Numbered from the stretch's first letter, positions 11,496 through 26,523 are shown. The stretch: DNA of 64,000 nucleotides from Trifolium pratense (GCF_020283565.1 NC_060062.1:29944251-30008250), one strand, 5' to 3'. A program made the numbers and translations. Notes: generated by a model from the letters alone, not told the origin.

Positions 11496-14107
11496 TTATT
11501 CATGCTTGACAACAGCCAAACGATAACTTGGTATTGCTTGCAAGTGTTGAGCTCTTGGTATAGTGAGTCCAAATTTCTCTTCCATATTCAAATTGGAAGG
11601 ACTGATATTATATGGAAGTTGCCAATTAAAGCAATGCACCAATTGAGCTATTACGAACTTAACAGTAATTAAACCCAATTGAATCCCAGGACAACGTCTA
11701 CGACCAGATCCAAATGGTATAGATTCAAATTCTTGTCCTTGATAATTCATTTTCTTGTCAATAAATCTCTCAGGATAAAATTCTTCCGCATTTTCTGACC
11801 AAACATTAGGATCTCTTCCTATTGCCCATGCATTTACTATAAGTCGTGTCTTTTCTTTTATAAAATAATCATCAATTGTTATACGCTCTCTACATTCACG
11901 AGGGACTAGTAAGGGTGCAACTGGATATAGTCTTAGCGTTTCATCAATCACCATATCTAAGTAATTAAACTTCTTCAAATCCTTTTCTTCAACCATTTTC
12001 TTATTTCCTACTTCATTTTGTATTTCATCTTGAAGAATTTTCATCACCCTTGGATGTCTTAAAAGTTCAGATAAAATCCACTCAATCGAGGTAGCAGATG
12101 TATCAATTGCTGCAACTATCATGTCAAGCAAAATAGCCTTGACGTTCGTTCGATCAATGACAAGATTTTGTTCGTTTTCGTGATCTATGCTTTGGTGCAT
12201 AATTGAAACAAGTATGTCTACGAAATCTTCATGTCGATTTTTGTGTACATTAGTAGCTTGTTCATGCTCTGTTATTATCAATTCCAACAACTCATCAAGT
12301 GATTTACTGACTTTCTTGCAAGCTCGTGTTAATCCCTAACAAAGAGATAAACTAATAATATTAGTTATTTGAGTATAATTTAAAAATGATATATTGACTT
12401 TGTTTGTGGGCATGAGACGACTTACTTTTTAAAAATAAAAATAAATAACACAATAAAATATTTTTAAAATGATCTTAGTGTGATTAAAATATTATATATG
12501 TTCTTCTTTTAATTATTTTAAAATATTATTAACTATATGTCAAATATAGACTTGACCCTCGATCCAAAACCTTGAAAAACATACCAACTGATCACAAATA
12601 TAAAAGGACGTCACAGAAAATATTTATAATCCATTCAAATTTTAGTTTCTAAGTTAGCACAACTTTAATGTTTTTCTATTGTACAACAAATTGTTTGTCT
12701 GGTATTTCCCAATTCTCACCTTCTTTTTTTTTATAAAAATTGTAATGTTAGATTAGTGAAAAGTTAAAACATAACAAGATAAATTTATTGTGAGTAGGTA
12801 TTAAACTTAGTCATGGGGTTTAAAGATAATACTAATTACTAATTAATATTAAAGTCGAATTATTATTTTGATGGGGGCTTGAGTCCCCAGAGCCTTACAC
12901 CTGGATCCGTCATTGATTAGAAGGTACTCCCTCCGTCCCAAAATATAAGCAAAAAGTGGTCAACTAAAGTGGATGTATTTAGTTAAAAATTTAGTCCAAA
13001 TACATCCACTTTAGTTGACAACTTTTTGCTTATATTTTGGGACGGAGTAGTATCTTTCAATACTATATATCATACCGAGATAAGTCTCCCGAAATTATAT
13101 TTTTTAGGGTAAGCAATGCGGGGACGAAGAAAACCATCATTTGATATTGAGCGACCAAATTTGAACAAAAACTACTCCCTCCAGTTCTATATAAAAAAAA
13201 CATTTCACTTTTTAGATTCATGCTAAAATTTATGTATGTAGACTATTGTCTAGATACATCAATTTCACAATAAATCTAAAAAGTGACATGTTTTTTATAT
13301 ATAGGACCGGATGAAGTATATTTAAGAGACTTAAAAATACAATTTAATTCATTTCAATCTTTAATTTCATTAATTTCTTAATTCTTAAACATAGTAGTAA
13401 CACAAACATACCTGAAGATCAAAAACACCCAACCAAGGAACATAATCAGCCAAATTAAAAGCTCCAATCAAAATCAATCCTTCTTGAACCAACTTCTTCA
13501 AGTCAAATTGTTCATACTTACTCCGACCCAATATCATCTTATACACAATATCTTCAATAAGATTCTCTACAACCTCACTAACATTCACAACCTCACCCAC
13601 CAAAGAAGCTTTCTCCAAAGATTTAACCAAAACATCCAACTCCTCCTTCCTAATAGGACCAAACATCTCAACTTTCGAAGTACTAAAAAGTTTCAAAGTG
13701 CAAAATTTCCTTACACTGCGCCAATAAGGACCATATTCACAAAAAGCAATCCCCTTAGAACCATAAGACATGAGCTCAGATCCTTGAATCCTTGGTCGGC
13801 TTGCAAAATTGATGTCATGGGTTTTGAGGAATGATTCTGCTGCTTTTGAAGATGAAATGACAATAGCTGGAACTTGACCAAGTTGTAAGGACATGATTGG
13901 ACCATATTTTTTGGAGAGTGATTGAAGTGTTCTATGTGGAAGTGTGCCTAATTGATGGAGGTTTCCGATGATTGGCAGTGTTGGTGGACCAGGTGGCTTC
14001 TTTTGGTTTGTAGTTTTTTGTTTCGGATGTAAGAGGAGTTTGAATGAAAAGTATGAAAAAGTGAAAGTGAAGAGAAGGAAAGCAAATATTGTTGATGCAA
14101 AAGACAT
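11496..14107 (-). CDS. Cytochrome P450, CYP736A-like, intact two-exon gene
   Basis: This is an ER-anchored heme monooxygenase of the A-type (CYP71 clan) group. Exon 1 is 14107-13412 and exon 2 is 12335-11496, with GT-AG borders (CTTCAG|GTATG and GTTAG|GGATT) and a phase-0 intron between DLQ and GLTR. The protein is 511 aa, normal for the family. It has an N-terminal hydrophobic anchor, the hinge KKPPGPPTLP, a C-helix WRSVRKF, an I-helix AAIDTSAT (the usual glycine replaced by alanine), the K-helix ETLR, YPERF, and the heme loop FGSGRRRCPG with the cysteine ligand. I start at MSFAST because the paralog starts there; an in-frame ATG 27 codons upstream would displace the anchor. CYP736A enzymes are known from legumes and related plants, but their substrates are mostly unknown, so none is assigned. 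Its partner would be the ER P450 reductase. Confidence 0.93.
12927..13050. mobile_element. Stowaway MITE in the P450 intron
   Basis: CTCCCTCCGTCCCAAAATAT opens the element and its inverse complement, ATATTTTGGGACGGAGTAG, closes it. TA dinucleotides flank both sides (12925-12926 and 13051-13052), as for Tc1/mariner-related Stowaway elements. It is a near-perfect hairpin. It is absent from the corresponding part of the pseudogene's intron. Confidence 0.92.
13175..13316. mobile_element. Second Stowaway-type MITE in the P450 intron
   Basis: The ends CTCCCTCCAGTTCTATATA and TATATAGGACCGGATGAAG are imperfect inverse complements. The inner arms ACTTTTTAGATT and AATCTAAAAAGT match exactly. TA flanks both sides. 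It belongs to a different subfamily from the MITE at 12927. Confidence 0.85.
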
Positions 14108-15475
<1,368 letters not shown>

Positions 15476-17073
15476 CAATATTCCAGATTCGATCAATACT
15501 TTAAAATTGTTCAATTTTATCATGTCAAATATTGTATCTGATATTGATATGTGTTCGACATTTTTCGATACGTACTGAGAAAGTATCGGGTAATTAAATT
15601 TTTATTTTTTTTAAAAAAAATATGATTGATGCGTTTGGGATACGGCTAAATGATACAAATACGGTACATGATACGACTGAATGACACAGATACCGCGAAC
15701 TCCAATTTTTTTATTTTCCAGAATTTAAAAAGAGTGGACTAGAGTAAGCTTTTGTTCTTACATATGATAAGAGCAGTGTTTTAAACACCGGACCGGATCG
15801 GCCGGTCGAACCGGAAATCGGATGGTATCTGGTCCGGTTCATACATTGAGTCGGGTAAGCAGTTAGACCGATGGGAATCGGAAAAAAATGGAAAAACCGG
15901 TGAACCGACAGTTTTCTCGAACCGCCAGTTTGATTACACGCGTTTTTTTTTTCTTTTTCGCCCAAATTGTAAAAAACACGTCACTCTTTCTTCTTCCCTT
16001 TTTGTTCTGTTTCTCTGTTTCTATTTTGGTGTTTGTTGGTTTAAAATGGTGTTTGATGTTTGGTTTAAAATCTGCGAAGCCCTGATACTCCAAAAATGAT
16101 AAAGTATTGTGTCAAATATGTACTCGATACCGATACTCGTCTGATACTTTTCGATACACGTATCGGAGAAGTATCGTATTAGAGAAGTATCGGCAATTAA
16201 TATTATTATTTTAAAATAAAATATAACCAATACTTGTTGGATATTTATCTGATACGTATCAGACAATTAATGTTTTTTGACGATGGAAACGTAGGAGAAA
16301 CGTAGGAGAGAAGACTGATACAATTCGTATTTTCTCTTAAGTATTGAATGTTAAAGCATGATGTTACCAACTATGTCGATTTTCTCTTAAGTGCTTCCCT
16401 TTTTGGGGAGCACTTAACTTAATATATGTAATTGTCACTTGTTTTCTTATTTTCCTGTATCACTGTATCGGTGTCGTATCGTATCACGTATCAAGGCTTC
16501 ATAGTTTAAAATTGTACATAGATCTTGGTATATTTTGCACTTTGAACCCCCTAAAATTTTACTTTTGCACCTATCCAAGAGAATAAGAGAACACAGAAGA
16601 AACGAAACAGAGAAGATGCATGATGCTGGCAAAAAATACTCAAGAAAAGATGGATAAACAAGGACCTGGAAGTTATAGGAAGTGAGAGCGGCTGCACACA
16701 GTGAAAGAGTTTGGAGAAGATGATAGTGTTTTTAGGATTTTTCTAATTCATTTGGGTTTTTATTATGTGGCCCACTTGTTATACTGTTTTTTTTTTTGGG
16801 TTTGTTTTTAGCTTTTTTTTCTTACATGTTTGTGTTTTTTTATTTTTTTTTTTATCAAATTTGTGTGTTTACTTTGTATTTAAACAAACATATAAAAAGA
16901 AAAATTGCATCAATACTAAAACTTAGTATTTTATACCAAAACAAAAATTAGCATTGTTTTTATTGTTGGCTTAATGTAGTATTAGTCGTATCAAAGGCAT
17001 ACCAACATTTAAAAAATTCATGGAACAAATAATATAAATGATTCATTTCAAATCATCGACATCGCATCAAAGG
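15476..17073. other. Intergenic repeats, no gene seen
   Basis: Positions 15785-15915 contain a GC-rich patch, GGACCGGATCGGCCGGTC, with an inverse-complement-like end (AACCGGTGAACC) of the type found in short dispersed plant repeats. Positions 15540-15700 and 16090-16500 contain many GATAC/GTATC(G) motifs in both orientations, as in another dispersed repeat. Small ORFs here are incidental. Confidence 0.4.
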
Positions 17074-18873
17074 CATCAGACAACTTTTACATTATGAGTA
17101 AAATGTGCATAATGTTTTTTTACGATCAATGAGGCTTTCAAATAATAGCAACACTTTATAGAACGAATAATATTCATTGATTCCGTTCGGGTCATCGCAG
17201 CGTACAGTCTCAAAATTTAGGCTCATATTTTCATTGATTCCTTTCGGGTCATCAAGGCATCCAATCCATCCCTTGTATTATGAATGAATGAAATTCAATT
17301 CATATCGATATCCCATCAAAGGCATCAGACAACTTTTACATTATGAGTAAAGTGTTCATAATGTTTTTTATGGTCAATGTGGCTTCCAAATAATAACAAC
17401 ACTTTATAGAACAAATAATATCCATCGATTCCTTTCGGGTAATCAAGGCAACGTAAAGTCTGAAAATTAGGCTCATATTTATATTCATTGATTCCTTTCG
17501 GGTCATTGAGGCATCCAATCCACCCCTTATATTATGAATGAATGAAATTCAATTCAGATCGATATCGCATTAAAGGCATCAGACAACTTTTACATCATGA
17601 GTAAAGTGTTCATATTGTTTTTTAAGGTCAATAAGGCTTCCAAATACTAGAAACAGTTTATAAAATAAATAATATTCATTGATTCCTTTCGGGTCATGAA
17701 GGCAGCGTATAGTCTCAAAATTTAGGCTCATATTTATATTCATTGATTCCTTTCGGGTCATTGAGGCATCCAATCCATCCCTTATTATGAATGAATGAAA
17801 TTCAATTCACATCGATATCGCATCAAAGGTATCAGACAACATTTACATTATGAGTAAAGCGTTCATAATGTTTTTTACTGTCAATAAGGATTCCAAGTAC
17901 TAGCAACAGTTTATAGAACAAATAATATTCATCGATTCCTTTCGGGTCATGAAGGCAGCGTATAGTCTCAATATTTAGGCTCATATTTATATTCATTGAG
18001 TCCTTTCGGGTCATTGAGGCATCCAATCCATCCATCCCTCATATTATGAATGAATGAAATTCAATTCACATCGATATCGCATCAAAGACATCATACAACA
18101 TTTACATTATGAGTAAAGCGTTCATAATGTTTTTTACGGTCAATAAGTCTTCCAAATACTAGCAACAGTTTATAGAACAAATAATAATCATTGATTCCTT
18201 TCGGGTCATGAAGGCAGCGTATTGTCTCAAAATTTAGGCTCATATTTATATTCATTGATTCCTTTCGGGTCATTGAGGCATCCAATCCATCCCTTATATT
18301 ATGAATGAATGAAATTCAATTCACATCGATATCGCATCAAAGGTATCAGACAAAATTTACATTATGAGTAAAGCGTTCATAATGTTTTTTACTGTCAATA
18401 AGGCTTCCAAGTACTAGCAACAGTTTATAGAACAAATAATATTCATCGATTCCTTTCGGGTCATGAAGGCAGCGTATAGTCTCAATATTTAGGCTCATAT
18501 TTATATTCATTGAGTCATTTCGGGTCATTGAGGCATCCAATCCATCGATCCCTTATATTATGAATGAATGAAATTCAATTCACATCGATATCGCATCAAA
18601 GACATCAGACAACATTTACATTATGAGTAAAGTGTTCATAATGTTTTTTACGGTCAATAAGGCTTCCAAATACTAGCAACAGTTTATAGAACAAATAATA
18701 TTCATCGATTCCTTTCGGGTCATGAAGGCAGCGTATAGTCTCAAAATTTAGGCTCATATTTATATTCATTGATTCCTTTCGGGTCATCCATGCATCCAAT
18801 CCACCCCTTATATTATGAATGAATCAAATTCAATTCATATCGATATGGCATCAAAGGCATCGGACAACTTTTA
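17074..18873. repeat. Tandem array 1, about 255-bp unit, roughly 7 copies
   Basis: The unit starts near CATCAGACAACTTTTACATT and recurs at spacings of 243-259 bp. Each unit contains two related copies of GATTCCTTTCGGGTCAT about 80 bp apart, one followed by GAAGGCA and one by TGAGGCATCCAATCC, so the unit itself arose by an internal duplication. Each unit is open for about 64 codons on the minus strand. Because the two halves are read in different frames, I regard that as incidental. The same unit forms array 2 at 28928-29963. Confidence 0.92.
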
Positions 18874-19507
18874 CATTCATAAATGCATTCAAGTCAAAAA
18901 AAGCTCAATAGATACCAACCTTATATTGTGAATACAAATTCACATTCATAAATGCATTTAAAGCATTATAAATTTGTACATTATAAATAAAGTGTGCATC
19001 ATGTACTTTTCTTTAAAATCACTTAGGCATCCCAACAATTACAAAATTCATCGATTCCTACCATCAAACTTGGGGGTTATATCATCCTTTTTCAAATTGC
19101 AAACAGAGATTTCAAATCACATGGACAATTCACAGTAAAGAATTTTATTCGGTACATAAAAAAAATCATCCAACTTGTGCATTGTAAATATAGGCTCGTA
19201 TAGTGTAGAAAAAATATTTCTTTTTATGTGTTTCACAACATTACAGGATTTTTCAGCAATAACAAAAAATCTCATAGATTTGTATACCCCAGTTAAATTT
19301 TTCACTCACAAAATAGTAAGTTCTTTATTATAAAAAAGCAGAAGATTGAAGCATCTTGAATCAAGAATGAAAAAATTGGTAGCCAACAGCAGAAGATTGA
19401 AACATGTACCAACTATAAATCGAAGGGGCAAATCTTTTGAAAAGGAATTCGAACATTACAATTAAAAGATCGAAATTACATTTACCTGAGCCAATGAATA
19501 AATTGAT
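18871..19507. repeat. Segmental duplication, copy 1
   Basis: The segment beginning near CATTCATAAATGCATTCAAG and ending CAATGAATAAATTGAT is repeated in the same orientation at 29961-30583. Differences include a 30-bp segment present only here (around 19371-19400) and small indels. It follows the tandem array in both places, so array and flank were duplicated together. Confidence 0.9.
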
Positions 19508-19676
19508 CATATATGGTTTTATCTCCTTGACAAAGTTTCTTGCATCTGTTATTCTTCCCCCAATTCTTATCCTGCAACCGAAACATCAGTTTTCCCTCCA
19601 CAGTCCACAGTCTCTTCAAAATTCAGGGCCAGTTGACAAACTACTATGAATGTAAATCCTATGTCAATGTTATCAC

Positions 19677-20258
19677 TGTTGGAATATTTTATAATATTCC
19701 AATAATATTATGTGTGCAAATATCTTTATACAATTATATTAGCTATTTATCAATTAGGAGCCTTAATTGATTAAGTGATCAAATAAAGTAAAAGGCTAAT
19801 TAGATTTCTATTTAGAATTAATTGATTAATTAATTGGATATGGGCTCAATATGAGTGGATGTCAGGATGACCCATTTCGGAATAATGGGAACCCTAATTG
19901 GTCATCACACTATATATAGGCTATGGTCCCCAATATACCGGACACACCGCATATTGACTCTTCTCCCCATCTGAAGAGTCCTAAAGGCATAAGGAGTCCT
20001 GGTTGAGGAAGAACCACAAGCCAACGGATGCTCGTCGTCCGTCTCTCTCTTTGTGTTTCAGGATTACAACGGTTAGTTCATCTAATGGATTCGTCATCCA
20101 GGTATTCCTAACACTAATCTTTGATAAATCAACATGTCGCAGATCCTGTTTTATATACATGCTCATATGTTTATTTGGCTTCCGCACTAAAGTAAGATTA
20201 TGGTTTTAATCTTTGTTATGAGAGCATGTATATTGTTAATATTAGATTAATTCCAACA
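19677..20258 (+). repeat. Element C 5' LTR
   Basis: 582 bp, from TGTTGGAATA to TTCCAACA, so the ends form a short inverted repeat. A TATATATAGG box near 19910 is the probable promoter. Confidence 0.9.
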
Positions 20259-20260
20259 AG

Positions 20261-20273
20261 TGGTATCAGAGCG
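20261..20273 (+). promoter_or_regulatory. Element C primer-binding site
   Basis: TGGTATCAGAGCG lies two bases after the 5' LTR and matches initiator tRNA-Met priming. Confidence 0.85.
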
Positions 20274-23200
20274 GGTCTTCATGGTTGATTTATTGGGATA
20301 TGCTGAACTTAATTTGTTGTTGTTCACGATTTGATTTTTCGGTTCTTCCTAAATTGAATTTTGTTTGCTTTTGGTAACCGAGTGAATTTCTGATTTGGTC
20401 GGAACCTGCTTGTGAGTGTTTATAAATTTGGTTTTTTAACTTGTAAACATATAAGACTTATGAGTTTAGGTGAATTTTTCCTTCGGAGGTATTAACCATA
20501 AATCATTCAAGTTGGGAGTTATATTATATATATACTTTTTGGTCAATTGGTAGTAACCACATATTTTGCTGGAGATTGTAACTTACCGTTTTCTTCAAAC
20601 TGTACGAGATATATATATTCAAGAGAATCATCCTATATTATTTTAATTATCAATATATATGTATCTCAAATGTGAAGATTTTCAGAAACAATTAAGTGAT
20701 GAATCCAAATCATGTGGAACCGATTTGATTCATAATTATTATTTTTTTTTTTTTTTTGGATCGTATAATGTGTTATACTCTTTATTTTGGATCCAGCTTG
20801 CGGCAATTGAGTGGTCACTCTTAAAGGAATAAAATTATAATTGTGATTAAGGAAGATTTCACAATTTTTTTTTCCGTGCTTATCCGATATATTTGACTAT
20901 TAAAGAATTTTGTGGCAAATTCTGTTTGTTACCATAAAATTTAGGGCATCAAATTTTGGATTAGGCGTTTATTTGTTACTGACCGTGTGCTAAACATGTG
21001 CATAGATGAGAGTATGACTTGAGTTTTTCATTCATGCTTATAAGGGATCACTATCTTAACAGTCGCCAATACTGTATTTTTGTTTATGTTCTATTTGTTG
21101 GCTAAGCATAAGGATTTAAATTTAATTTTGGTTATTCAGTTTTTCAAATCAAATCAAATATTTACAGTTTGTAGCTTAAATAGGGATTTATTGATTTGAA
21201 ATTATAAATTGATTCACATTAAATTTTGTACTTAAGGTTTATTTTGAGAAATAAGGTATATGGAGATTTGGTATACATATTTGATTATTATATTTTTGTA
21301 TAAGACTAATTGCAGTCAAATAGCAATTAATAAGGATTCTCAAAATATTTTGATCCAATTTGTTATGTACAGAAAATAAAGTGTTTGATTCTTTAAATTT
21401 TGGGAAAATATAGATTCTATAATCATTTGTTTATTTATAGAATATAAAGTTTTGTTTCCCTCTATTTTGGAAAATATCATTCTAGAATTATTTGTCTATT
21501 TGTTTAAAGAATCATTGAGTATATGAATCAATTGTGGCATGAATATTTTTTGGTATATATAAAGATTTAATTTTTATTTAAAATTAAATATTTGGTTTAT
21601 AGCATGATTATGATGTTTGAGTTTATTGTTATTCAGTTTCTACAATAATTTTCTTTTATCATGCTCTTCGGACATATTTCATGTCAATTTCAGTTTGCTT
21701 GTGAGTTTGTTCTCACATTAAGGGATGCCGAATAATCTTATGATTATCATGCGGTGTCATAAAGGAATACAGCCTACTTTTTTGTGGGTAGTGCCTTGTA
21801 AATTTAAGACTTTCCCATTTGATTTAATAAATTGTCAGGTGATTTTGAATGAGTTGGTTGAAACAACAAGTTGCAAAAGTAACCTCTGTTGCGTAGATTT
21901 GATTCAATTAGAATCACATAAGGATGTATAAAATTATTCATACAAACTATTTTGGTCTACCAAAAGGTAGACACAGTTCGGCCGAATAATTACATGCATA
22001 TATATTCAATTTATTAAATTGTCTAGTAATTTTGATTGAGTTTGTCGAAACAAAAAGTTGCATAAAGCAACCTCCGGTGCGTAGACTATATTCAATTGAA
22101 ATTATAAAAGATGTAGTATGAGATTATTCATGCGAGCTGTTACAGTCGGCCAAAAGGAAGACGTGCAGTTTGGCCGAATAATATACATACTTGTGATGGT
22201 AAATGTGTAGTAATTATTAAGTTTATCCATGTGGGTAATGGTTGGTGTCAAAGGCGCACATTATCTGACAGGACTTATTACCAACATTTGATCATTACGT
22301 TGAGAGTACCGCTTGCAGTTAATTCTTACAATCAAAGATTGGGGATTGATGGTGCGTTTGGTATCTTGTTTGTCTTATAATTTACAAATAAAGTTGAGCA
22401 TGTCTCTATCATAATTTATTGATGTGCCTAATAAAGACGTGTTAGTGTAAATCCATATAAGTATTTAGTGGATTGCATTCACACTTATAACGGTAAACAT
22501 GTGACGATTATAAGGATTTATTATTTTTTAATATTGATCGTCAATGTTTGATCATTGTCATGAAATACCACTAGCAATTGATGTTATTTTTAAGGGCTTG
22601 ACATCAATGGTGCATTAGGTATTTTGGTGAGTAATTTTTTAGTTCTGTATAAACTAATATAGTTTATGTATCTGCAAAATTATTTTAGAATTTTAAATTC
22701 TTAAAATTCTAGCGCTTAGAAATAAAGGAAGAACATTGTGTTCTTGGATCTAAATTTATGTCAAGATGGAAAAACTCAAATTCTCTCACTATTCGGTAAC
22801 TTTAAAGTGAGACTCAAGTATAAAAGGCAAGTATACTCCGAATGACATAGGTCATGATCATAAAGTTTTGAATTCCAGAAATATTTGAGGTGTTATTTGA
22901 GATGACATAATTTTTGTCATGTTTTTCTTTGCTTAAATTAAAGTGCTTCTAAAGCAATAAGGTGAAAGGTAATCTCTCATTGGAGAGATACTATTTCATT
23001 CAGATTATTAAGCAGACAAAATATTAGGAGCACATTATGTAAATTAATCTTGCTAAAGCGTTGTGGTTTCGACAATCAGGTAACTTGGTTGAAAATTTAG
23101 CATTTAGTGTTTTATTTGCACAATTAGTCTTATAACTATTAAAGTTAGAGATGATTCTTTAATAGAATTATTTCATAAAGTGTGCAATAAAGAAACAGTT

Positions 23201-25379
23201 GAAGCAAGAGAAAATAAAATAGTGCTCATTATGTAAATACCTCAAAGGATAAAGGCAAATAAAGAATAATAAGAAAATTTGATCTAAACTGACAAATTTC
23301 CAATGATGTTGAAAGACACATCAATCTGGCGGGGAAATAAGTCGGTGAAGATTGATGGTTTTTTCAACTATTTGTTAGTTTTTTGTTATTAAGTTATATT
23401 TGTATTTAAGAGACAATTTGGTGAATCATCATGTGAATTAAGTTTTGTTTTAATGTTATAAATTCTTTATTATTATTTTAAACTAGAGATTCAATTTGTT
23501 TTTTTAAATACAAATATTATTATAGTCAATTTAGTTATGACTTGTGACAATCTAAAATTGTTGAAAATTTTGAGAAATATAAACTTTGGTCCCATGTTAA
23601 TGAACATTATGAGACGGAAATTGCAAAATCTCTTGAAGATATTGAGTTTGGGGGAGAGATATGGTAAAAGAACAAAATTGAGTGAGGAAGAATTGATTCT
23701 AAATCAATTCATATAGTTACTATTTATATAGTAAATTTGGGTTCTCATAAGGATATTAGTGTTCTTTCTCTCAATTAAGTTAAGAGATTAATTCATGAAG
23801 ATCAAACTCAATACCTTCAAGAATTAAAGTATGAAGTGTTATAAAAGTATTGACTGCAAAGAGAATTCATGTTCGTTTTGTTTTGAAAACTCTATTAAGA
23901 CAGTCACGACACTTGTTACTTATTATAGTTTTTGGAACTAAATAAGATGGATATCAAGATAGTGTTTCTTAATGACAACATTAAGAAACACAATAAAGTG
24001 CAATCAGATGAAACTTTATGTCAATAGACACAAAGTAGATAATGTGCAAACAAAAGAAATCCATTAATTTGTTAAGAAAGTTGTCTCATTATTGATACCA
24101 CAAAAGTCTCATAAGGTGATTGTCTCATTTGGTTTTTGAGATGTATATTATGGAGAGTTGTGGATTATACAGGTTCAGTGGGAGTATGTTTATATTCCAA
24201 ATTTAATGTGTTGAATTTATTTTATTTAGTCAACAGTGATATATGATTGTTGTGCAAAATCAAGAAATCACTAACAAAAGTTTAGTGACAAAAGATCTTG
24301 GGCACATCTCTTTTGTATTGGGCATTTTGATACTTAGAATTCTCAATGTATCATTCGGTTATCACAAAAGAGTTATATCAATAAAGTTGAAAATAAATTC
24401 GACATGAAAGTCAATAAACTAAGGAATTGCCTTAATCATTAAGGGAGACTATTTAGTCTCAATTATTGATCAAAAGAAAATCTGGAAATTTAGAAAATAA
24501 AGTATTTTTTCATTCGGAAATAGTGTATATAATAAGATCATTTGGCAGATACTTGAGCAATTCTAAATTTGAATTGTTGAAATGTGGCAACCATAAGGAT
24601 TATTATAGAGAACGATAATTTGTGCTCACATATCGGAGATCTAACAATTTGGAGATCATTAGGATGTTTGACTCCAATCCTTTTAGAATGTCTATATTTA
24701 ATGGACATTCTACCTCAAGAAATGACTATTGGTATTTATGTCACTTGGTTGCATAAAGTAAAAGGTTTTGAAAGACAAATTAAGTTATATGGTGACATAA
24801 ATTAGTCGGATAATGTTGTTGTTGAATGATAGAACATACAAAGATAAAATTTATGCTAGCTGACTCACTAATCAAAGACGTGACACCTAAGGTCTTTCAT
24901 ATTATTTTTGTCACTAAGGATGTCTTGGATTAGTGGGAGTCTTTAATTTGTTGTGTTCTAACTTTGGTTTTGATATTGATACAGATTTTGTTAAGGTTTT
25001 CTGCAGAAATAAAGTTTAAGGTTATTATTATTATAACCGGTTCTGTATCTTTTGTGCAAATATTGAATTTGCAAACTTCAATTTGATCTCACTAAAGTTT
25101 TCAGTTGGACCAGTTGGAAATAGGCATGATATAGAGATCACATTGCATGAAATTTCCATGCCACTCATCCATATCAGATCTATGTCGTCAAGTACATTGA
25201 TGTGGTGGTCGTCGGGGTTCCGTCACGTTATACGTCAGTGACGACAGCCGCGGTGGTCCCATTATTGGTGTATGAGATGGACCAGATTGTAAGGTTGAAA
25301 TCTAAAGATAAATAGCATTCGGATGCGCGCCTAAGGAATAATGATATAATTATTACGATATGTAGCCCAAGTGGGAGAT
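20274..25379 (+). pseudogene. Element C interior, degraded copia-derived sequence
   Basis: 5.1 kb with no usable gag or pol. Stops and frameshifts are everywhere. Short direct repeats occur at 21830-22190 (GTTGCA(A)AAG.AACCTC and GGCCGAATAAT segments twice) and 22190-22620 (paired blocks TAATGGTTGGTGTC/ATCATTACGTTGAG and related). Residual C-terminal copia-like reading is near 24855. The purine-rich AAGTGGGAGATTG immediately before 25380 is the polypurine tract. Confidence 0.6.
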
Positions 25380-25961
25380 TGTTGGAATATTTTATAATAT
25401 TCCAATAATATTATGTGGGCAAATATCTTTATACAATTATATTAGCTATTTATCAATTAGGAGCCTTAATTGATTAAGTGATCAAATAAAGTAAAAGGCT
25501 AATTAGATTTCTATTTAGAATTAATTGATTAATTAATTGGATATGGGCTCAATATGAGTGGATGTCAGGATGACCCATTTCGGAATAATGGGAACCCTAA
25601 TTGGTCATCACACTATATATAGGCTATGGTCCCCAATATACCGGACACACCGCATATTGACTCTTCTCCCCATCTGAAGAGTCCTAAAGGCATAAGGAGT
25701 CCTGGTTGAGGAAGAACCACAAGCCAACGGATGCTCGTCGTCCGTCTCTCTCTTTGTGTTTCAGGATTACAACGGTTAGTTCATCTAATGGATTCGTCAT
25801 CCAGGTATTCCTAACACTAATCTTTGATAAATCAACATGTCGCAGATCCTGTTTTATATACATGCTCATATGTTTATTTGGCTTCCGCACTAAAGTAAGA
25901 TTATGGTTTTAATCTTTGTTATGAGAGCATGTATATTGTTAATATTAGATTAATTCCAACA
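25380..25961 (+). repeat. Element C 3' LTR
   Basis: 582 bp, the same length as the 5' LTR and nearly identical to it. Confidence 0.9.
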
Positions 25962-25966
25962 ATCAC

Positions 25967-26523
25967 TTGTAGACTCAACAAGAACTTTCTTTTCAATCAT
26001 TGGCAGAAAAGATTAAACTTATTTAGATCATACATTCAACAATTAGGGCAGAAAAGATTAAACTTATTGAATACCCCCGACATGGAAAGTGAGAGTATGA
26101 TATTTTCTTACTTACAAATTCATATTTTGTTGCTTTGGGGCAGAAAGGCTAGCAACCTTTTTCAGTGTTATCCTCCTTATTGTCCTCATTTTCCCGGGAC
26201 GATTATCTACGTAGTAGTTGAGATCCTCAACCTCTAAGCCATCATAGTTATGAGAATTTCCTCCATTTATCTCCAACATGCAGATTAGGCATCCTTCTAC
26301 AACATGAGTATATCAGTTCAGAGGCTAATCCAACACCACTAACATTATATTTGCACGATCACTTTAAATAGTAGTTGCATTTAGATACTAAGACTAATAA
26401 CACAGTATATCATTCTTAATACATACAAAACTCAAGAAGTAAAACATATCCATTGATTCATGCAATCAAACTCAGGGTTATTAGGCTGATATATACCACC
26501 CCTTTTTAATATTATGGAATATG
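25967..26523. other. Intergenic between element C and the solo LTR
   Basis: No gene is seen. Positions 25990-26070 contain a short partial repeat (GGCAGAAAAGATTAAACTTA, twice). Confidence 0.5.

Larger units (their letters stand above)
19677..25961 (+). mobile_element. Non-autonomous copia-like LTR retrotransposon (element C)
   Basis: The element is 6285 bp, flanked by the direct 5-bp target duplication ATCAC (19672-19676 and 25962-25966). It has 582-bp LTRs, a tRNA-iMet primer-binding site and a purine-rich tract before the 3' LTR. The LTRs appear to differ at a single base (TGTGTGCAAA versus TGTGGGCAAA), so insertion is recent. The interior has no ORF longer than 73 codons. The end, near 24855-24900, still reads like the C-terminus of a copia RNase H (ADSLIKDVTPKVFH), so the interior derives from a copia element that decayed long before this insertion. 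Movement must have used enzymes from another element. Confidence 0.9.

Noticed and set aside
17336..18799. Repeated 64-codon minus-strand ORFs (MDASMTRKESMN...) in the tandem arrays
   Set aside because: They follow the 255-bp repeat unit. The two related halves of each unit are read in different frames, and changes are not codon-like. A repeat shadow, not a gene family.
20003..25912. Identical 68-codon ORFs on both strands in element C LTRs
   Set aside because: Duplicated only because the LTR is. No recognisable protein features.
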